NCBI RefSeq assembly: GCF_009730915.1
Contig: NC_052479.1
Span: forward strand, 744,001-808,000
Source: Dioscorea cayenensis subsp. rotundata
Lineage: Eukaryota > Streptophyta > Magnoliopsida > Dioscoreales > Dioscoreaceae
Direction: 5' to 3'
DNA: 64,000 nucleotides
In this document: positions 23,036-35,524 of the stretch, in pieces
How positions within the stretch are numbered: position 1 is the stretch's first letter
Layout of the letters: each line of letters starts with the position of its first letter
Program-made: the position numbers and the translations under genes
Notes under the pieces: model-generated
What the model saw: only the letters and a program-made list of their open reading frames with translations
Databases searched by the model: none
What the model was told of the DNA's origin: nothing

Positions 23036-26000
23036 GTTAGTATTCTATATACATGCATATATATATATATAGGAATGGATTATATTAAGGGGACTAAACA
23101 AGAGAACTTTCACAGTAATTTCAAGGTGGTTTCTCTTTTGTCACATATACATACATTTGGTTAAATTTCTTGGAATATTATTTAAGTTTCTTTAAAAAAA
23201 ATGAAACAAGAATTATATATCAACATTAATTTTTGAATATTAATTTTATTAATCAATTAGAAAATTTTCACCTTGCAAAACATAAAAAATTTTAAAGAGA
23301 TAAATTTATATATAATTAATTAATCAAGCTTTATTTTTCTATTCGGAGAAGACTTTGACTTTTTGAAATCAACTTGTATTATAGCAAATTAAGACAACAA
23401 TGAAATTGAAAATTTATAACACGGTTTGCTCTACAATTCTTTGTTCATAAAGTTTAAAATTAGAGGCCCCATTCTCTCCAAATTATTTTTTTTTTTCTTG
23501 AACTCCGAGTTATATATTTTCATGTATGCTCAAGTTTTCTTGACTCTCATATCCTTAATAGTTCAATTTGTCCTCTGCATTTAAAAATTAAAAAAAAAAA
23601 AAGACTGAAATTGGAGAGTTCATAAGTAGGTGACCATTATCAAGCAATAGACGTGTGGGGTCTTGTGAATGGACACACATTCTCAGTGTTAAAATGAATG
23701 TTCATGAACCATAGAAAAATATCAAGACTAATTTGTGTTTTCAACGGACGTAGTTATGTAATAAGATTTCATATATATATATATATCATGATTATTCAAA
23801 ACTTATTAGTAAGCAATTAATTAGCCGAAGCTAGCTCAACCTCAACTTCACCAAATTATCACATTGTTATTCTATGAGAGAACCATGATATTGATGATAA
23901 TTTATATTGTTGATTTGATGCAATTTACACTATTGAAGTCTAAGAAAAAGATATATAAATAAATTATATATCTTAGTCTGGTCCCTTACAATGATGGAGA
24001 GGACGTTGGTCTTTGTTTTGACTTGTCAATTAGTTACTTTTATGTTTGTTATGATATATATTAAATTAAGACTGGACCATGAAATTTCTTGATCCTTAAG
24101 TTTCATATGGAAGTTTAATCCAAACTTCTTAGATTTATTTTATATATACCAATTAAGAAAATGTTTAGCTTTAACTAACTTCGTTTTATTCATGTTTATT
24201 ATATATTTATCATTTCCATTCTAGAAATTTAATTAAATTGGTAATCACTAATCAATCAAGCTAAAAATTAATAGCAAAAAGTTCAAGTCATTATTTCAAA
24301 AAGTTCAAGTCATCTTATTAATTTTAATCTCAATAAAGAACTTGTTGCCGTCTAGCAAATAAGACTTAATGTGCTAAATGATAGAGACATTTCTTCCTAC
24401 CATTCTATTAATAAAATCTAGGCATTAATTAAAACCTAAGCCTTTTATTGCCTATTAATTAAGTTGACTTCCCACTAATATATACATAATATAATATAAA
24501 AAAGTTTACACAGTGGAATTAAAATTTGTTTTAATTATCCAATAGTAAAACTTCTTGTTTACTTTATAAAGAATAACCGTATGAAAAATTCCCATTTTTT
24601 ACTGGATTTAAATCTGATACGCAACAAAGTATTGATTTTTTATTTTTATTTTTATTTATTAAAAAAATCAATGATGTATTAAATATTGTAAAAATAATAT
24701 AACTTAATAGTTGATAATTATTTCAAAAATTTTCTCAATGGGAGGGAAATAATTAAATAGCTTTGAAAAAGGGAGGCAAGGGATTTCATTAAATGATAAA
24801 GAATGATTATAGTTATTCTCAACGAAAGTGAGCAAATTAATTAATTTTTATAAGCACAATAATTTTTAATTTTAATTTGAAAATAATTGTAAACCTTTTA
24901 TGTTGGAATTGTTTCTGATAAGTTAATATTATATTAATTTGATTACATTTGATTATTCTGAAGTGTACATGTGTTTAATTATTGTTCTTATTTGATCATT
25001 TTAATATTTGATTAATTAATTGTGACAAAGAAGTCGTAATTTAATTTATCATTTTTATCAATAATAATTAGCAAGATATAAGTATGTGACAATGAGCAAA
25101 ACATTTTAGTCACATGTGATCAATCAGTGGTACTAATTTGTTTTCTTTTAGTTAAAATGAGCAAAACCTTTCATTTTATAAAATTATATGTTTTTTTTTT
25201 ATTTTAAAGACAACATTAAATATCACCCTTTAATTTGTGTAACAATGAATCACTAGTGTCTCAATGTATATATACGCTCACACACAACAAATTAAAAAAC
25301 ATATTAAAACACATCATTATATACAATTGGTAAGGATTGATGAAGTTCACTGCCTAACATTACATCCTCATTATGAGTGATTGGACCAAAATATGGAGTT
25401 ATTCAAAACATATTTAAAATATATTATATTTAATAAATGGTGATATATTTCAAAGGAGGACATGAAGAATAGTTATATATATATATATATATATAAGTGA
25501 AGCTGTGAGATAAAAGAAAAACAAAACATTTGAGTTCATGATTTTGAAACTTAATGGTTCGGTAAAAACGACTTATAAAACAAAAAAGAATCCGAAAATA
25601 AATAAATAAAAGTTAGAAAATTTTAGAAGAGAAAGAAAAACCTAACTTAACTAGAGGAGAGGCTGAGGCCTAATTAAGTAATAAATTAAGGTAACATAAC
25701 ATATATTATAATCAAACAAATTCCTTAAATGTGAGACTCATATAGATAACAAAATATATGCATCACAGGGAGGTGATTTTAAGACAAATGGCCTAAAAGA
25801 TCACCAATTAAAACATATAATTAAATTCATATATATATATATATATATACTCTTAAGAAAAAAAAAACAGTGTAGTAGGAAATTTAACAGAAAATATATA
25901 ATTAAGTTCTTCCATATGAATTTCTTGTTTTGAAAAAGCGTTCCTCCAATGAAACACAACTGCCATGAAAACTTCCGAGCTATTTAATTTCATATTTAAT

Positions 26001-27186
26001 TAAAAATAATAAGTTCATATATTTCTTCTGGATGTTGACTGCCACCAAATGATCGAAGCTTCATCTCACTTGAATATATGAAACCTAATTCACTTTAATA
26101 TCTTTGCTAACCAAATATCTTAAAATATACTATGAAAAAAAATTAATATAAACGCATGCTCAAAAACATAAAAATAAAATCTTCCCAAGAGATAGATTTA
26201 TTAACTTTTTTTCCGTAATAGCATGTTTGTATTAATTTAAAAAAATATATATAAATATATATTGCACCCCTAAATATCAATGTGTTCGTTTAGTTAATTT
26301 ACTAGTGAATTGCTTGGCCATTTTCATTGGTTATAATACATAATTTTTTTTGTATCAATTTAATTTATTGATCATTATTTAGAAATTTCTCCATCACTCC
26401 CCGCCGAGGCCCACAATAAATATATATATGTTGCTTCGTAACTAAGCTTTATTTTTCTTCTCGACAAAGTACCTTGACTTATACAAGCTATTAATATGAA
26501 ACAACAATGTAGTAGGAAATATTTAATGCCCGAAAATTGTTTATAAATTTGGTCAATGTAATTTTTTTTTAAAAGGATTCACCAACAACTCTCCATGTTA
26601 TAATTTTTAAGTACATATCTCGTTAGTTTTTTTGGCTGATTACACCATTAATTAACTTGATAAATATTTGATAAAAAAAATTATTAAAACAAGAAAGATG
26701 ACTAATTAATGAGTCTGATTAAGGTTGTTGTTTTTCTTATATATTTTTCTCTCAATTTAAATATTAAAGAAAGACTTGCTAATTAGACTCTTAAATTGGT
26801 CAATGTCGCCAAGCAATTAAAGTGTGTGGTCTTGTGAATGGACAAATGCACTGAGTTGAAAAGTCCATGCACCAATATTAATGACTCTGCTTCATATATA
26901 TATATATATATATATATGTTATAGATACAAATATGTATGTATATATTTACTCAAAAATATATATATATATGTATGTATGTATATATAATACACTAGAAAG
27001 AGATGAGAAAATTAAGAGGACAACAATGATAATTTAGACGGACAATTGTATATCTTCCTCAACTTTTATTTAACCAAATGTTTCCGACATAACCAATCAA
27101 AAGAAAGTTATACAAGAAAGAGTAGTTGATAATAAACTAAACTCAAACCAAACAAAGAAAGAAAGGAACAAAAGTACAACACCAAA
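23036..27186. other. Intergenic between the two intact DC1 genes
   Basis: AT-rich array DNA made of diverged repeats of the neighbouring unit, plus several (TA)n tracts (near 25474, 25830 and 26899). No open gene seen. Confidence 0.5.
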
Positions 27187-27930
27187 TCAATGAGTAATGA
27201 GAGAAGTAACAACACCAACAAGCATGGCAGTGGGATCACCAATCACAGCAGCAATAATGAGAGTCAGTGCAATCTTAAGAACCTTCTTCAACTTCCCAAA
27301 CTTACTTCCACTTCCTATCCATTTCTTCTCCTTGTAAAGCTTCACCTTTAGCTTAGGACAAGCATCCACTTTCTCAATCTGTAAACCATCTTTCCAACTC
27401 TGACACACCATATCCTTGACACAACAAACATGGAAGTGGACTTTCTTGTTTTGAGATACATAAGACCAAGTGTTCTCCACTTCTTTTGATAGCTTCTTTT
27501 TCCCACATTTATAACACTTGGAACTCACCTTCTTCTCAAGAACAAGATTCACTTCATCTCCTTCATCTGTAGAAACATTCTCAAAAACATGAGGGAGTTT
27601 AGCACAACAAGGATGCAAGTCATAGCCTTTATCATAACAATGGTAGACATAGCCATTGATGTCCTTCCCACAAGCATCACAATATCTATTTGGAAAACCT
27701 TCTTTGAGGAAATGGAAGTAAAGGTTAGGGAAGAAAGGGTGGGAGATGATCTCTTCAGGATATACACAGTCTTTATGAAGGTGGAAATTGCATGCAGTGT
27801 TAGTGCATGTGTAGCAAGTGCCAAACCCTAATTCCTTGCAACCATCACAAGTATATGGTCTTTCCATGTTCTCTTGTTTCAGCTTGTAGCCTGGGTGGCT
27901 TGGATGATGGTCTATCTCTTCTTCAATCAT
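27187..27930 (-). CDS. DC1 domain protein, 247 aa, copy 2
   Basis: Close paralog of the gene at 21580-22329, same three-module layout: HPSHPGYKL with CDGCKELGFGTCYTC and HLHKDC; HPFFP, CDACGKDINGYVYHC and LHPCCAKLP; SSKCYKCGKKK to HFHVCCVKDMVC. Zinc-ligand Cys and His are kept in all three. The C-terminus is again basic then hydrophobic (VLKIALTLIIAAVIGDP) and ends MLVGVVTSLITH like its paralog. Acceptor TTTGTAG abuts the ATG, and the leader exon begins at 28076, giving a 145-bp leader intron. The last roughly 60 coding bases are identical to those of copy 1, silent sites included, while upstream parts differ at many sites, suggesting recent gene conversion or unusual constraint. Confidence 0.88.
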   Translation of the reverse strand: MIEEEIDHHPSHPGYKLKQENMERPYTCDGCKELGFGTCYTCTNTACNFHLHKDCVYPEEIISHPFFPNLYFHFLKEGFPNRYCDACGKDINGYVYHCYDKGYDLHPCCAKLPHVFENVSTDEGDEVNLVLEKKVSSKCYKCGKKKLSKEVENTWSYVSQNKKVHFHVCCVKDMVCQSWKDGLQIEKVDACPKLKVKLYKEKKWIGSGSKFGKLKKVLKIALTLIIAAVIGDPTAMLVGVVTSLITH

Positions 27931-28075
27931 CTACAAATTAAGAATACCAAAATATTAGAATGAAGTAAATGATTAATTAATATTGCAATATATGCATGAT
28001 AATACTCAAATGAAATAATTCATTATAGATAGAACTAATTGCATGAATTTGATTTTATATTGTACCTTGAATTGC

Positions 28076-28125
28076 TACTAGCTCTTCTAATAACTCCACA
28101 CAAGAGAGAAAGATAACTTAGTAGT
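28076..28125 (-). other. Probable 5' UTR exon of DC1 copy 2
   Basis: Minus strand reads CTTGTGTGGAGTTATTAGAA and on to GCAATTCAAG|GTACAATA, donor at 28074-28075. TATATATTTAT (plus 28151-28162) upstream could be its TATA box. It matches the leader of copy 1. Confidence 0.55.
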
Positions 28126-30575
28126 ACTCCTTTCTCCTTCATTTACATGGATAAATATATAGGAGATTGACTATAACTAGGGGACAATATAATGGAAACT
28201 TCATTGTACTTTGAAGGTAGTTTCCCTTTAGGGTTAAGGAAGAATATTCTCCTTAATTTTAAGATTTTCATGAATGTCACATCCATATCTTTGGCTACGT
28301 TAAACATTATTTTTAAATTACTATATATGCAATTAAAACTACACCAAAGCTTTTAATCAACATGTTAAGAAAGTTAAAATTAAAATTAAAACAAGAATTA
28401 TGTTTATCAAAAGGTAGAATTAAGTCTTGTCATGTTCTTTTCTTATATATTTTTTTATCATGTTGGTATATATTAATTTAAAAAAAAAAACAATATTTTT
28501 CTTAAACATCATTTTAATCATTTTTACCAATGAAGTTAATTTTTACACCTAATTTATTAATCAATTTATAATAACATGAAATTGTAAACTTTATTTTTCT
28601 ACTTGGAGAGACTTTGACTCATGTCAACTACTCAAATAATAAACACAATCATAAAGTTGGAAATTTCCAACGCGGATATATGACTCTTGAATTCGATCCA
28701 CATGAATTGATTGGGCATATGAAAGTTCACCATAATTAAGAACGGGCCCAATCTCTCCTAGTTATATATATATATTCAAATTCTCTTGACTCCTGGCTAT
28801 ATAATTAATTAAATAGATAAGTTTGATTTGAGCAAAGAAAACAAGATTTATAAGGAAATTAATAAAGTAGAAGAGACACTTGTCTTCTTATATGTTTTTA
28901 ATCTAAAATTAATCATTAAAGAAAGATTTAGAAATTGGAAAGTTGATGACCAAATATTAAAAAATAACTCATATAATTAATTTTATTTATTAAAAATTTT
29001 AATAATAACATAATATTATAATGACCAAATATTTGAATTTTATAAAAAATTAATGAAATATGAAATTGTTGTAATAATATTTGTGTTATGAATTTTATAA
29101 ATGAATTTGTATCTTTAATTTACTTTCAAACTTTATGTTATTTGTAATAATTAGTTTGGTGCTTTTTTTATACATATATTATATTTATTTTAAGAAATAT
29201 TTTATTTATTTTTTTAATTTCATATATGATGTGTATATATCATGTGTAATATTATAGAAAAAATAATAATAATAATAATAAAGGCAAAGATTCCCCGATC
29301 CCGTTGGAATCCTGACGGGGAATTTTGAGACGAGGAATCCTCGGTCCCGTGGGAAGCAGCTTAAAGTTATATATTGCAACCTCAACTTCACCAAATTGAT
29401 CACATTGTAGTGTTTGGATGATAATTTAAGGCAACATATACATCTTTTAAAAATGTTTATGATATAATATGTTCATAAGAAATTTAAAATTTAAGCTCAA
29501 GTTGAATGTGTTAACGATGATTGAATACAATTTATTTCTAATATATATATATATATATAATTAATTAAATGTGGACCCTGGGAGTGATGAGAGGTCGTTT
29601 GTTGTTTGACTTGTTAATTTGTCTATTTTATAGTTGTCATGATATGTATATACTGGACCACACAGTTCAATTCCTTGATTATCAAGTTTCATGTGGAAGT
29701 TCAATCCAATTTCTTATTTTTCCTTTTTTGTATAATTAAAAAGAAGTTTAGTTAATTTAATGTCGTTTTATTTATTAATGTAAATCATTCATTTTGAAAA
29801 GTTAACTTGGTAATGAAGCCAAAAATAGCAAGAAGTTAAAATTAAGCAAGAAAGTCCAACTTATCAAATTAAATATAATATCAACATTAGTAAAGATCAT
29901 GTTGTCGTCTACCGAATAAGACTTGATGTGCCAAATGAAGAAGACAATTCAAGCTACCAAACATATTGTATTAATAAAATCTAAGGATTGATTAAAATCT
30001 AGGATCTTTATTGCCTATTAATTAAATTGACTTCCCACCATTATATATATATATATAGATGATGAATTATTTGTTTTAACTTATCTAATAGTAAAGCCTT
30101 TTGTTCTACTTTTTATAAAACAAAAACAAACAAACAAAACAAACCATATATATGATAAAATTTTCAACTATATATTAATGTAACACTTGATATTTATGAT
30201 TTGCTAGTTTTTGGAAAGAGAAGCCTTTCATTCTAGCTAACTGATTTTGGATGTGCACATGTACTTGATAATTGTACTACAAATATGAAAATAAAAATAT
30301 ATAGATATATAATTTATATATAAACATATATAAAAATGTCCTTGGCTACAGTGGCATAAGAATAAGAATCCATAAGTTGAAGAACATAAAACTCCATGAA
30401 TATAGACAAAGAAGTTAACAGGTTAGACATTTTGAAGTGACTGAAGATAATAAATTCAGTCAGTGTATCAAAGATTCCTCACATTTGTCCTGCTATTATT
30501 CTATTATTTATTATCTATAAATGCACTTAAACAATAAAACATTTTCATCTCTGAAATGTTTTCCCAAGAAGAACA

Positions 30576-30609
30576 ACACACACACATATATATATATGTG
30601 TGTGTGTGT
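30576..30609. repeat. Palindromic (CA)n(TA)n(TG)n microsatellite
   Basis: A run of CA repeats, then TA, then TG repeats, which together are self-complementary over about 34 bp and could extrude as a hairpin. A longer one of the same design sits at about 16552-16602. Confidence 0.8.
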
Positions 30610-30904
30610 TCATTAATTAGATATGAAGAACATTAAATATTGGCCATGCATGCATGTCAATAGAGAAGGGATGTGCATTCATGTATATAAATATATATGG
30701 TGGGAATGATCATTGAGAACATGTGGGGAATCTAGCTAAAGGAAATGTAGGAGAGAGTGGAAGGCACTCTCCTACAAGCTAAGTCATCCTTGTGTCTCTT
30801 TTCATTGTTTCAGTTATGTAGGACACTTCAACAGTAAAGTTCATAGTGGCCCCTTACTCTTATTTCATAAAAGCTAAAGCTGTCTTCCTTCTCTCTTCCT
30901 TCTT

Positions 30905-30905
30905 C

Positions 30906-30941
<36 letters not shown>

Positions 30942-30971
30942 ACACACACACACAATATATATATATATATA
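30905..30971. repeat. Compound (CT)n(CA)n(TA)n microsatellite
   Basis: About 30 bases of CT, about 14 of CA, then TA repeats, in direct succession. It lies in noncoding DNA. Confidence 0.9.
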
Positions 30972-33384
30972 ATTTAAATTAAGGAGGACTAACTGGACTG
31001 AGTTTATAGAAATATTATAAGAACTTTGAGAGGTAGGACTAAATTGCTAGAGATAAATTGTAGTAGTTAGCTAGGTAGGATTTTTGTCTTAGTGTGAAGC
31101 TGTTAAGTATGAAAGAGAAAAGGTATGAAGTCTAGATAGGGGAATGAGATTGAGGACTAAGTTTATAGAATATTATAATAAGTTTTAGTTAATTACTTAA
31201 TGGGTTATTTTAGTTGGAGACATGTGATTAATTAGAGATAAATTAATTCACTAGTTAAGTATAAAAGAGAATATATATATATATATATAGTAAACTAGAT
31301 AAGAGAAATGAGATTAAGGAGGATAAATTTCATTATTCAGTGTATTATGTTTTTTTTTGTTTTAGCATCACTCTTATGATAATTTGGGTATATAACTATA
31401 TATGACACGCTATATGTGAAGTTCTAAAAATCATGAAAAAGAATTACAAGGATCTACTTTGTATAGAAAAAAATATATTAGAATACAACACTATATATTA
31501 ACCATGGAGGGATTAGATAAACTAATTCACTTGTTAAGAATGGTTTACATTTTAACATATATATATATATCTCCCAAATATATAGACTAAATATCAAATT
31601 CTAAACAATTAAACCCTATATGAGACATGGGGGAAAAAATATATATATATATATATAGTGATCACCTTTATGGAAATATTAATATTACAAAATTTAATTT
31701 CTTAGTCAAGAAAGTTAACTTCAATGTTTGTGAGCAATTAAAGGTAAAATTCACTAATTAATGATTGTCTACATTTTAACATCTCTCTCATATATATCTT
31801 TGGTATACATATTAAAGTTGTATGTCAAATCTTAAAGCTAAAGATCATGACAACAATCATATATAATAATCTACTTCATAATAACATTATAAAAATCCCT
31901 CATTAACCGAACACATATTTAATCCAATATAGGTGATTGATCAACAATAAATTTCACTAAATAATTAAAGTTTATATTTTAACATTATTTTATGTTTTTG
32001 TTGGTATATTAAGATCACATGTCAAATCTTAAACAAGTAAATTATAAATATTTTAACAAAAGAAAATTATAAATCATGTTATTTATAACATCATTGTAAG
32101 AATCCCTAGTTCACTGAAAAATTTATTCCATGTATTATATTAATAAAAATCTTTATAAGTGTTCCGAAATCCTAAAATGCACAAAAACTTTATCAAAAAT
32201 ATAATAAAATAAAATAAAATGAATATATCACAAAAATAAGAAAACCCCACAAAAAATTTGAATGCACGAAATGCATTATTAGGCAAAGTACTCAAAATAA
32301 AACCGAATCTAAAAACTCATGTCTCTCATGATCTCAATGTCATATAACATCCATCCAATAATAAATGGAAAAAGTGAAGTTTTATCCACAACTCATCATC
32401 CACCTCACTGCATTCAAACAAAACAAAGAAAGAAGAGTTTGTCTCAATATTTCTTTTTGAATCATCACACATGATGCAGTGCATGTGTTGTTGTTGTTGT
32501 TGTTGTTAGTAGTAGAGCTAGCTGCTGCAAGTAAGAAGAAGAAGTAAGCTTTGTAATGATGCATCTAGTCATAAAAACAAAAGACCTTCAAAGTGTTCTC
32601 TTTCATTTCAGAGTCCTTTGCATGGGACCCTTAACTTTATTCCCAAGGGCCACTGACTGACTGACTGCATTGATTTTTGAGAAAGCAGACGAAAACCCAG
32701 ATTCCCTCTGTGTCTCACACACTTGCCCAACTTCTTTCTCTACTTCTTCATTTCCATATATTTCGCAAGCTCACTCTATAATACATATATGATGTATATA
32801 TATAAATATATATATATATATATAGCATGGTCTTGTTTTTATTGTTTCAGTGCATGAGTGTGTTTGTGTCCTTGTTTGAGGTTTATTCTAACGAATTCTT
32901 AGAGGACTGCATGGATTTTAGTGACATCTTGGCTTGTTCTTGTTACTGTTTTTTTTTTTTTATTTTAAAGTTATCGTTATAGATCATAATATCATATAGG
33001 TTCTAATCTAATCTAATCTAATCTAATGATGTAAGATAAATAAACCAAAATCAAATCTAAGTAGCATCATCTACTGCCAAAGTAAAAGTAGTTTGTCTGT
33101 CTGTCTCTTCCATGTGATTTTGATTCTTAATTTGATCATCAAACAAGATATTATATATATATAAAAATTCTAAAAGATTACAGAAATTAAAACTAGAAAT
33201 TAATAAACAGAAACTCTGAAAGTAAAACTGATCATAAAAAACAAGAAGCAAAAGCTGATCTTATTTAGAGATCTTTTTTTTTTTTTTGGTACCTCTAGTG
33301 ATCATCTTTGCATGAAGCTCCCTATTCAAAGTACTTGGTTTCTTTGAAGCCATCAGAAAAAAAAAATTCAAGCTTCCAAGAGAA

Positions 33385-34403
33385 CTACAACACACTGCTG
33401 CCGTTTGTCGAAGAATTGAAGCCGGGAAGATCGGAAGCCCAACCGGAGTTACCGATACTAGTACTACCTCCTCCGGCAGCACCGTTCCAATACTGATCAC
33501 TCCCCGGAAGACTTAAAAATTGTCTCTGCAAACTCAGACGAGCTAAAGAGTTCTCTTCCATTTTAACTGAAGCTAGTTGAGTGATCATTCCAGAGTTTGA
33601 CTGCTTCTGATGAACTTCACCGGAGAATCCTTCAAACGGGAAAAGCCCGGGGACCGACATCGGTACCGGGGACTCTAATCCTCCCAAGAAAGGAAGTTGT
33701 GGCATGTGCTGAATCCCAGTTGCTTGATACTCATGAGCTGCATGATTATGATCCATTGTTTGCATTCCAGTAAAATTAAGACCAAGATTAGCAGCAGCTC
33801 CATAATCAGGAAGTGAGTGCAAAGAAGCCATGAATGGAGGTAGTTGAGGAGGAACAGTAGCATGAGATTGCATCACAGCAGCAACAGTACTAGTAGAAAC
33901 AGCAGCAGATGAAGATAAGGATGAAGATGACTTTGAAGAACTACCACTAGCTTTGCTTCTTTTGTTTCTTCGACAACCACCACCCACCGGAACGTTACGT
34001 AAAGCGCCACCGCGTGTCCAGTATCTCCGGCAGGTCTTGCAGAAGTGTCTGGGCTGAGTTAGAGAGTAATTGTTGAAGTAACAGAACTTGGTGTTGGTTG
34101 AATCACAACGAGGACATTTAAGTGCTTGTTCAGGTTGTGGGAGTTTAGCAAGACGAGCTCTTTCTGCCATTGATCCTGGTCTGTGAGTGTTTGTAGTCTG
34201 GTTAGGATGATCTCCATCACCATTTCTATGCACAGGTTGATGACCAACTTGTTCCTATGAAAAAAAAACAAGTGATAAACAATAAAAGAAGGAATATTAT
34301 ACATGGAGATCGATATATGTATTTATATATAGAGAGAGAGATGTCAAGCTACCTGGTTCCAGTTTGGTGGATCAAGATAGAGAGGAAGAGAAGAGAAGAC
34401 CAT
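33385..34403 (-). CDS. DOF zinc-finger transcription factor, two exons, 306 aa
   Basis: Exon 1 (34353-34403) encodes [17 protein letters not shown], the opening typical of one plant DOF subgroup. A 98-bp intron follows, then exon 2 (33385-34254). The DOF finger spans about residues 64-116: [19 protein letters not shown], then [12 protein letters not shown], then [13 protein letters not shown], with the C2C2 zinc ligands intact. DOF proteins are nuclear and bind AAAG-core sites. After the finger come a Ser-rich run, Gln/Pro/Met-rich sequence and a C-terminus with QYWNG and GWASDLPGF, motifs shared within the subgroup. A frame opening at 34233 starts at GTG and misses exon 1; the ATG at 34403 is preferred because the splice phases match and the encoded start is conserved. 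Exact ortholog not assigned. Confidence 0.92.
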
Positions 34404-34800
34404 GTTATTTGGGTTTTTGGATTTTTTTGGATGGGAAAGGAGGAAGGTGGTGGGAGAATCACATCCACTAAGAATTGCAGAGAAGAGAAAGGAAAGGAAA
34501 GAAGAAGAAGAGGAGATAAAGAAGAAGAAGAGGAGTGAGAGGAGCTATCTATCTTTCTTTCTATCTTTTTTGTTGGTAGGTGACTTTAATATTATGTGGA
34601 GAAGGGTGGTAGGGTTACTGCTGCTGCTGCTGCTGCTGCTGTGATAGATAGATAGATAGATAGATAGATAGAGATGGATGGAAGGGGTTTTCCTTAAGCT
34701 TTAAGCTTCTTTGGGTTTGTTGCCAGTGCTAGCTATACTGTGTGTGTGAGAGAGAGAGGGAGAGCTAGTTATTTAGTGGATGGCTGCTTGTGCATGAAAA
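34404..34800 (-). promoter_or_regulatory. DOF leader and proximal promoter with microsatellites
   Basis: Strand-biased purine tract on plus (pyrimidine leader on minus) beyond the ATG, then (CTG)n at about 34618-34641 and (GATA)n at 34643-34672. No clear TATA box identified. Confidence 0.4.
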
Positions 34801-35039
34801 ATGGAAAAAAGGTAGGTTTTAGATAGATAGATAGCACATAGAAACCCTAATTTGTTATTCCTTGTTTAACAGAGATGAGAATGTTTGAAAAAGCACTTAG
34901 TGGTCAATATTGGACTCTTATTTCTTGCATTTTTTTATATTCTAGTGGTTATCGTTATTGTACAACTTTTTTTTATTTTTTATTTTTTATTTTTAATTTA
35001 ATTTGATGAAAGTGTAGGGTGGTTTGTGTAAGAAAGGAG

Positions 35040-35280
35040 ATTCGAGGCACGTGGGACCCATCTTGTCCGTCCATTGTACTGGGGCTGTCCCCTGTGGCTG
35101 GTGGGCCCGTAACTGTGGTTGTGAAGTATGTTGATCGGGCTCGAAGGAAGGAAGGGACGTGGGCCCGGCCCAAAAGTTGCTCATTATTATGAACGGTCAA
35201 GATGTGTTCGTCGTCTGTCTGATGTGATTGCTGGATGGACGGTGGATCCTCAGCCACGTGCATTGTGTCCTACACTAAAG
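35040..35280. promoter_or_regulatory. GC-rich island with two CACGTG G-boxes
   Basis: CACGTG occurs at 35048-35053 and 35255-35260, and GGACGTGGGC lies between at about 35155. The segment is clearly richer in GC than its flanks. It lies about 0.65-0.85 kb upstream of the DOF ATG and about 0.25-0.5 kb beyond the HSP70 stop, so distal DOF promoter is the likelier role. G-boxes are bound by bZIP and bHLH factors. Confidence 0.45.
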
Positions 35281-35524
35281 GTTCCCCAGGCACATGGATA
35301 ACGAGATATGAGAGACTTCCAAAATAAAATATCATTGTTCTCTGGAAATATTAAATAAAAATTTAAAAAAAAAAAAGGAAAAACATGAAATCGTAGCAAA
35401 ACAAAATGCATGGCCTAAACTGATTTTGAAAAGGCCATGACTTGAGTTCTAAATGATGGTAAATAATAAAAACCCTGCGTGGAGATAAGTAATAGAGATT
35501 TGAGGAAATAATATTAAGAACTAT

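Larger units (their letters stand above)
20640..30050. repeat. Tandem duplication of a DC1 gene unit, about 5.6 kb
   Basis: The gene starts at 22329 and 27930 are 5601 bp apart. Flanking landmarks keep similar spacing: CTATTAATTAAGTTGACTTC at about 24.46 kb versus the AAATTGACTTC version at about 30.02 kb, and the phrase GGTCTTGTGAATGGACA at about 23.66 and 26.83 kb. Leader exons at 22982 and 28076 are also alike. The unit is internally repetitive, so exact borders are not resolvable by eye. Confidence 0.75.
28126..33384. other. Long intergenic stretch, no gene seen
   Basis: AT-rich DNA. Left part is diverged DC1-array sequence up to about 30.05 kb. An oddly GC-rich island at about 29292-29357 (GATCCCGTTGGAATCCTGAC, then GAATCCTCGGTCCCGTGGG) may be a transposon scrap. 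Compound microsatellites follow near 30.58 and 30.9 kb, and a (CTAAT)n tract at about 33002-33026. The region next to 33384 should include the DOF 3' UTR. Confidence 0.5.

Noticed and set aside
33675-33863. 62-codon minus frame inside the DOF gene
   Set aside because: Out-of-frame shadow of the DOF coding exon.
34973-35263. 96-codon minus frame in the G-box island
   Set aside because: No family resemblance, no conserved start, and the composition is explained by the GC-rich regulatory-looking segment.
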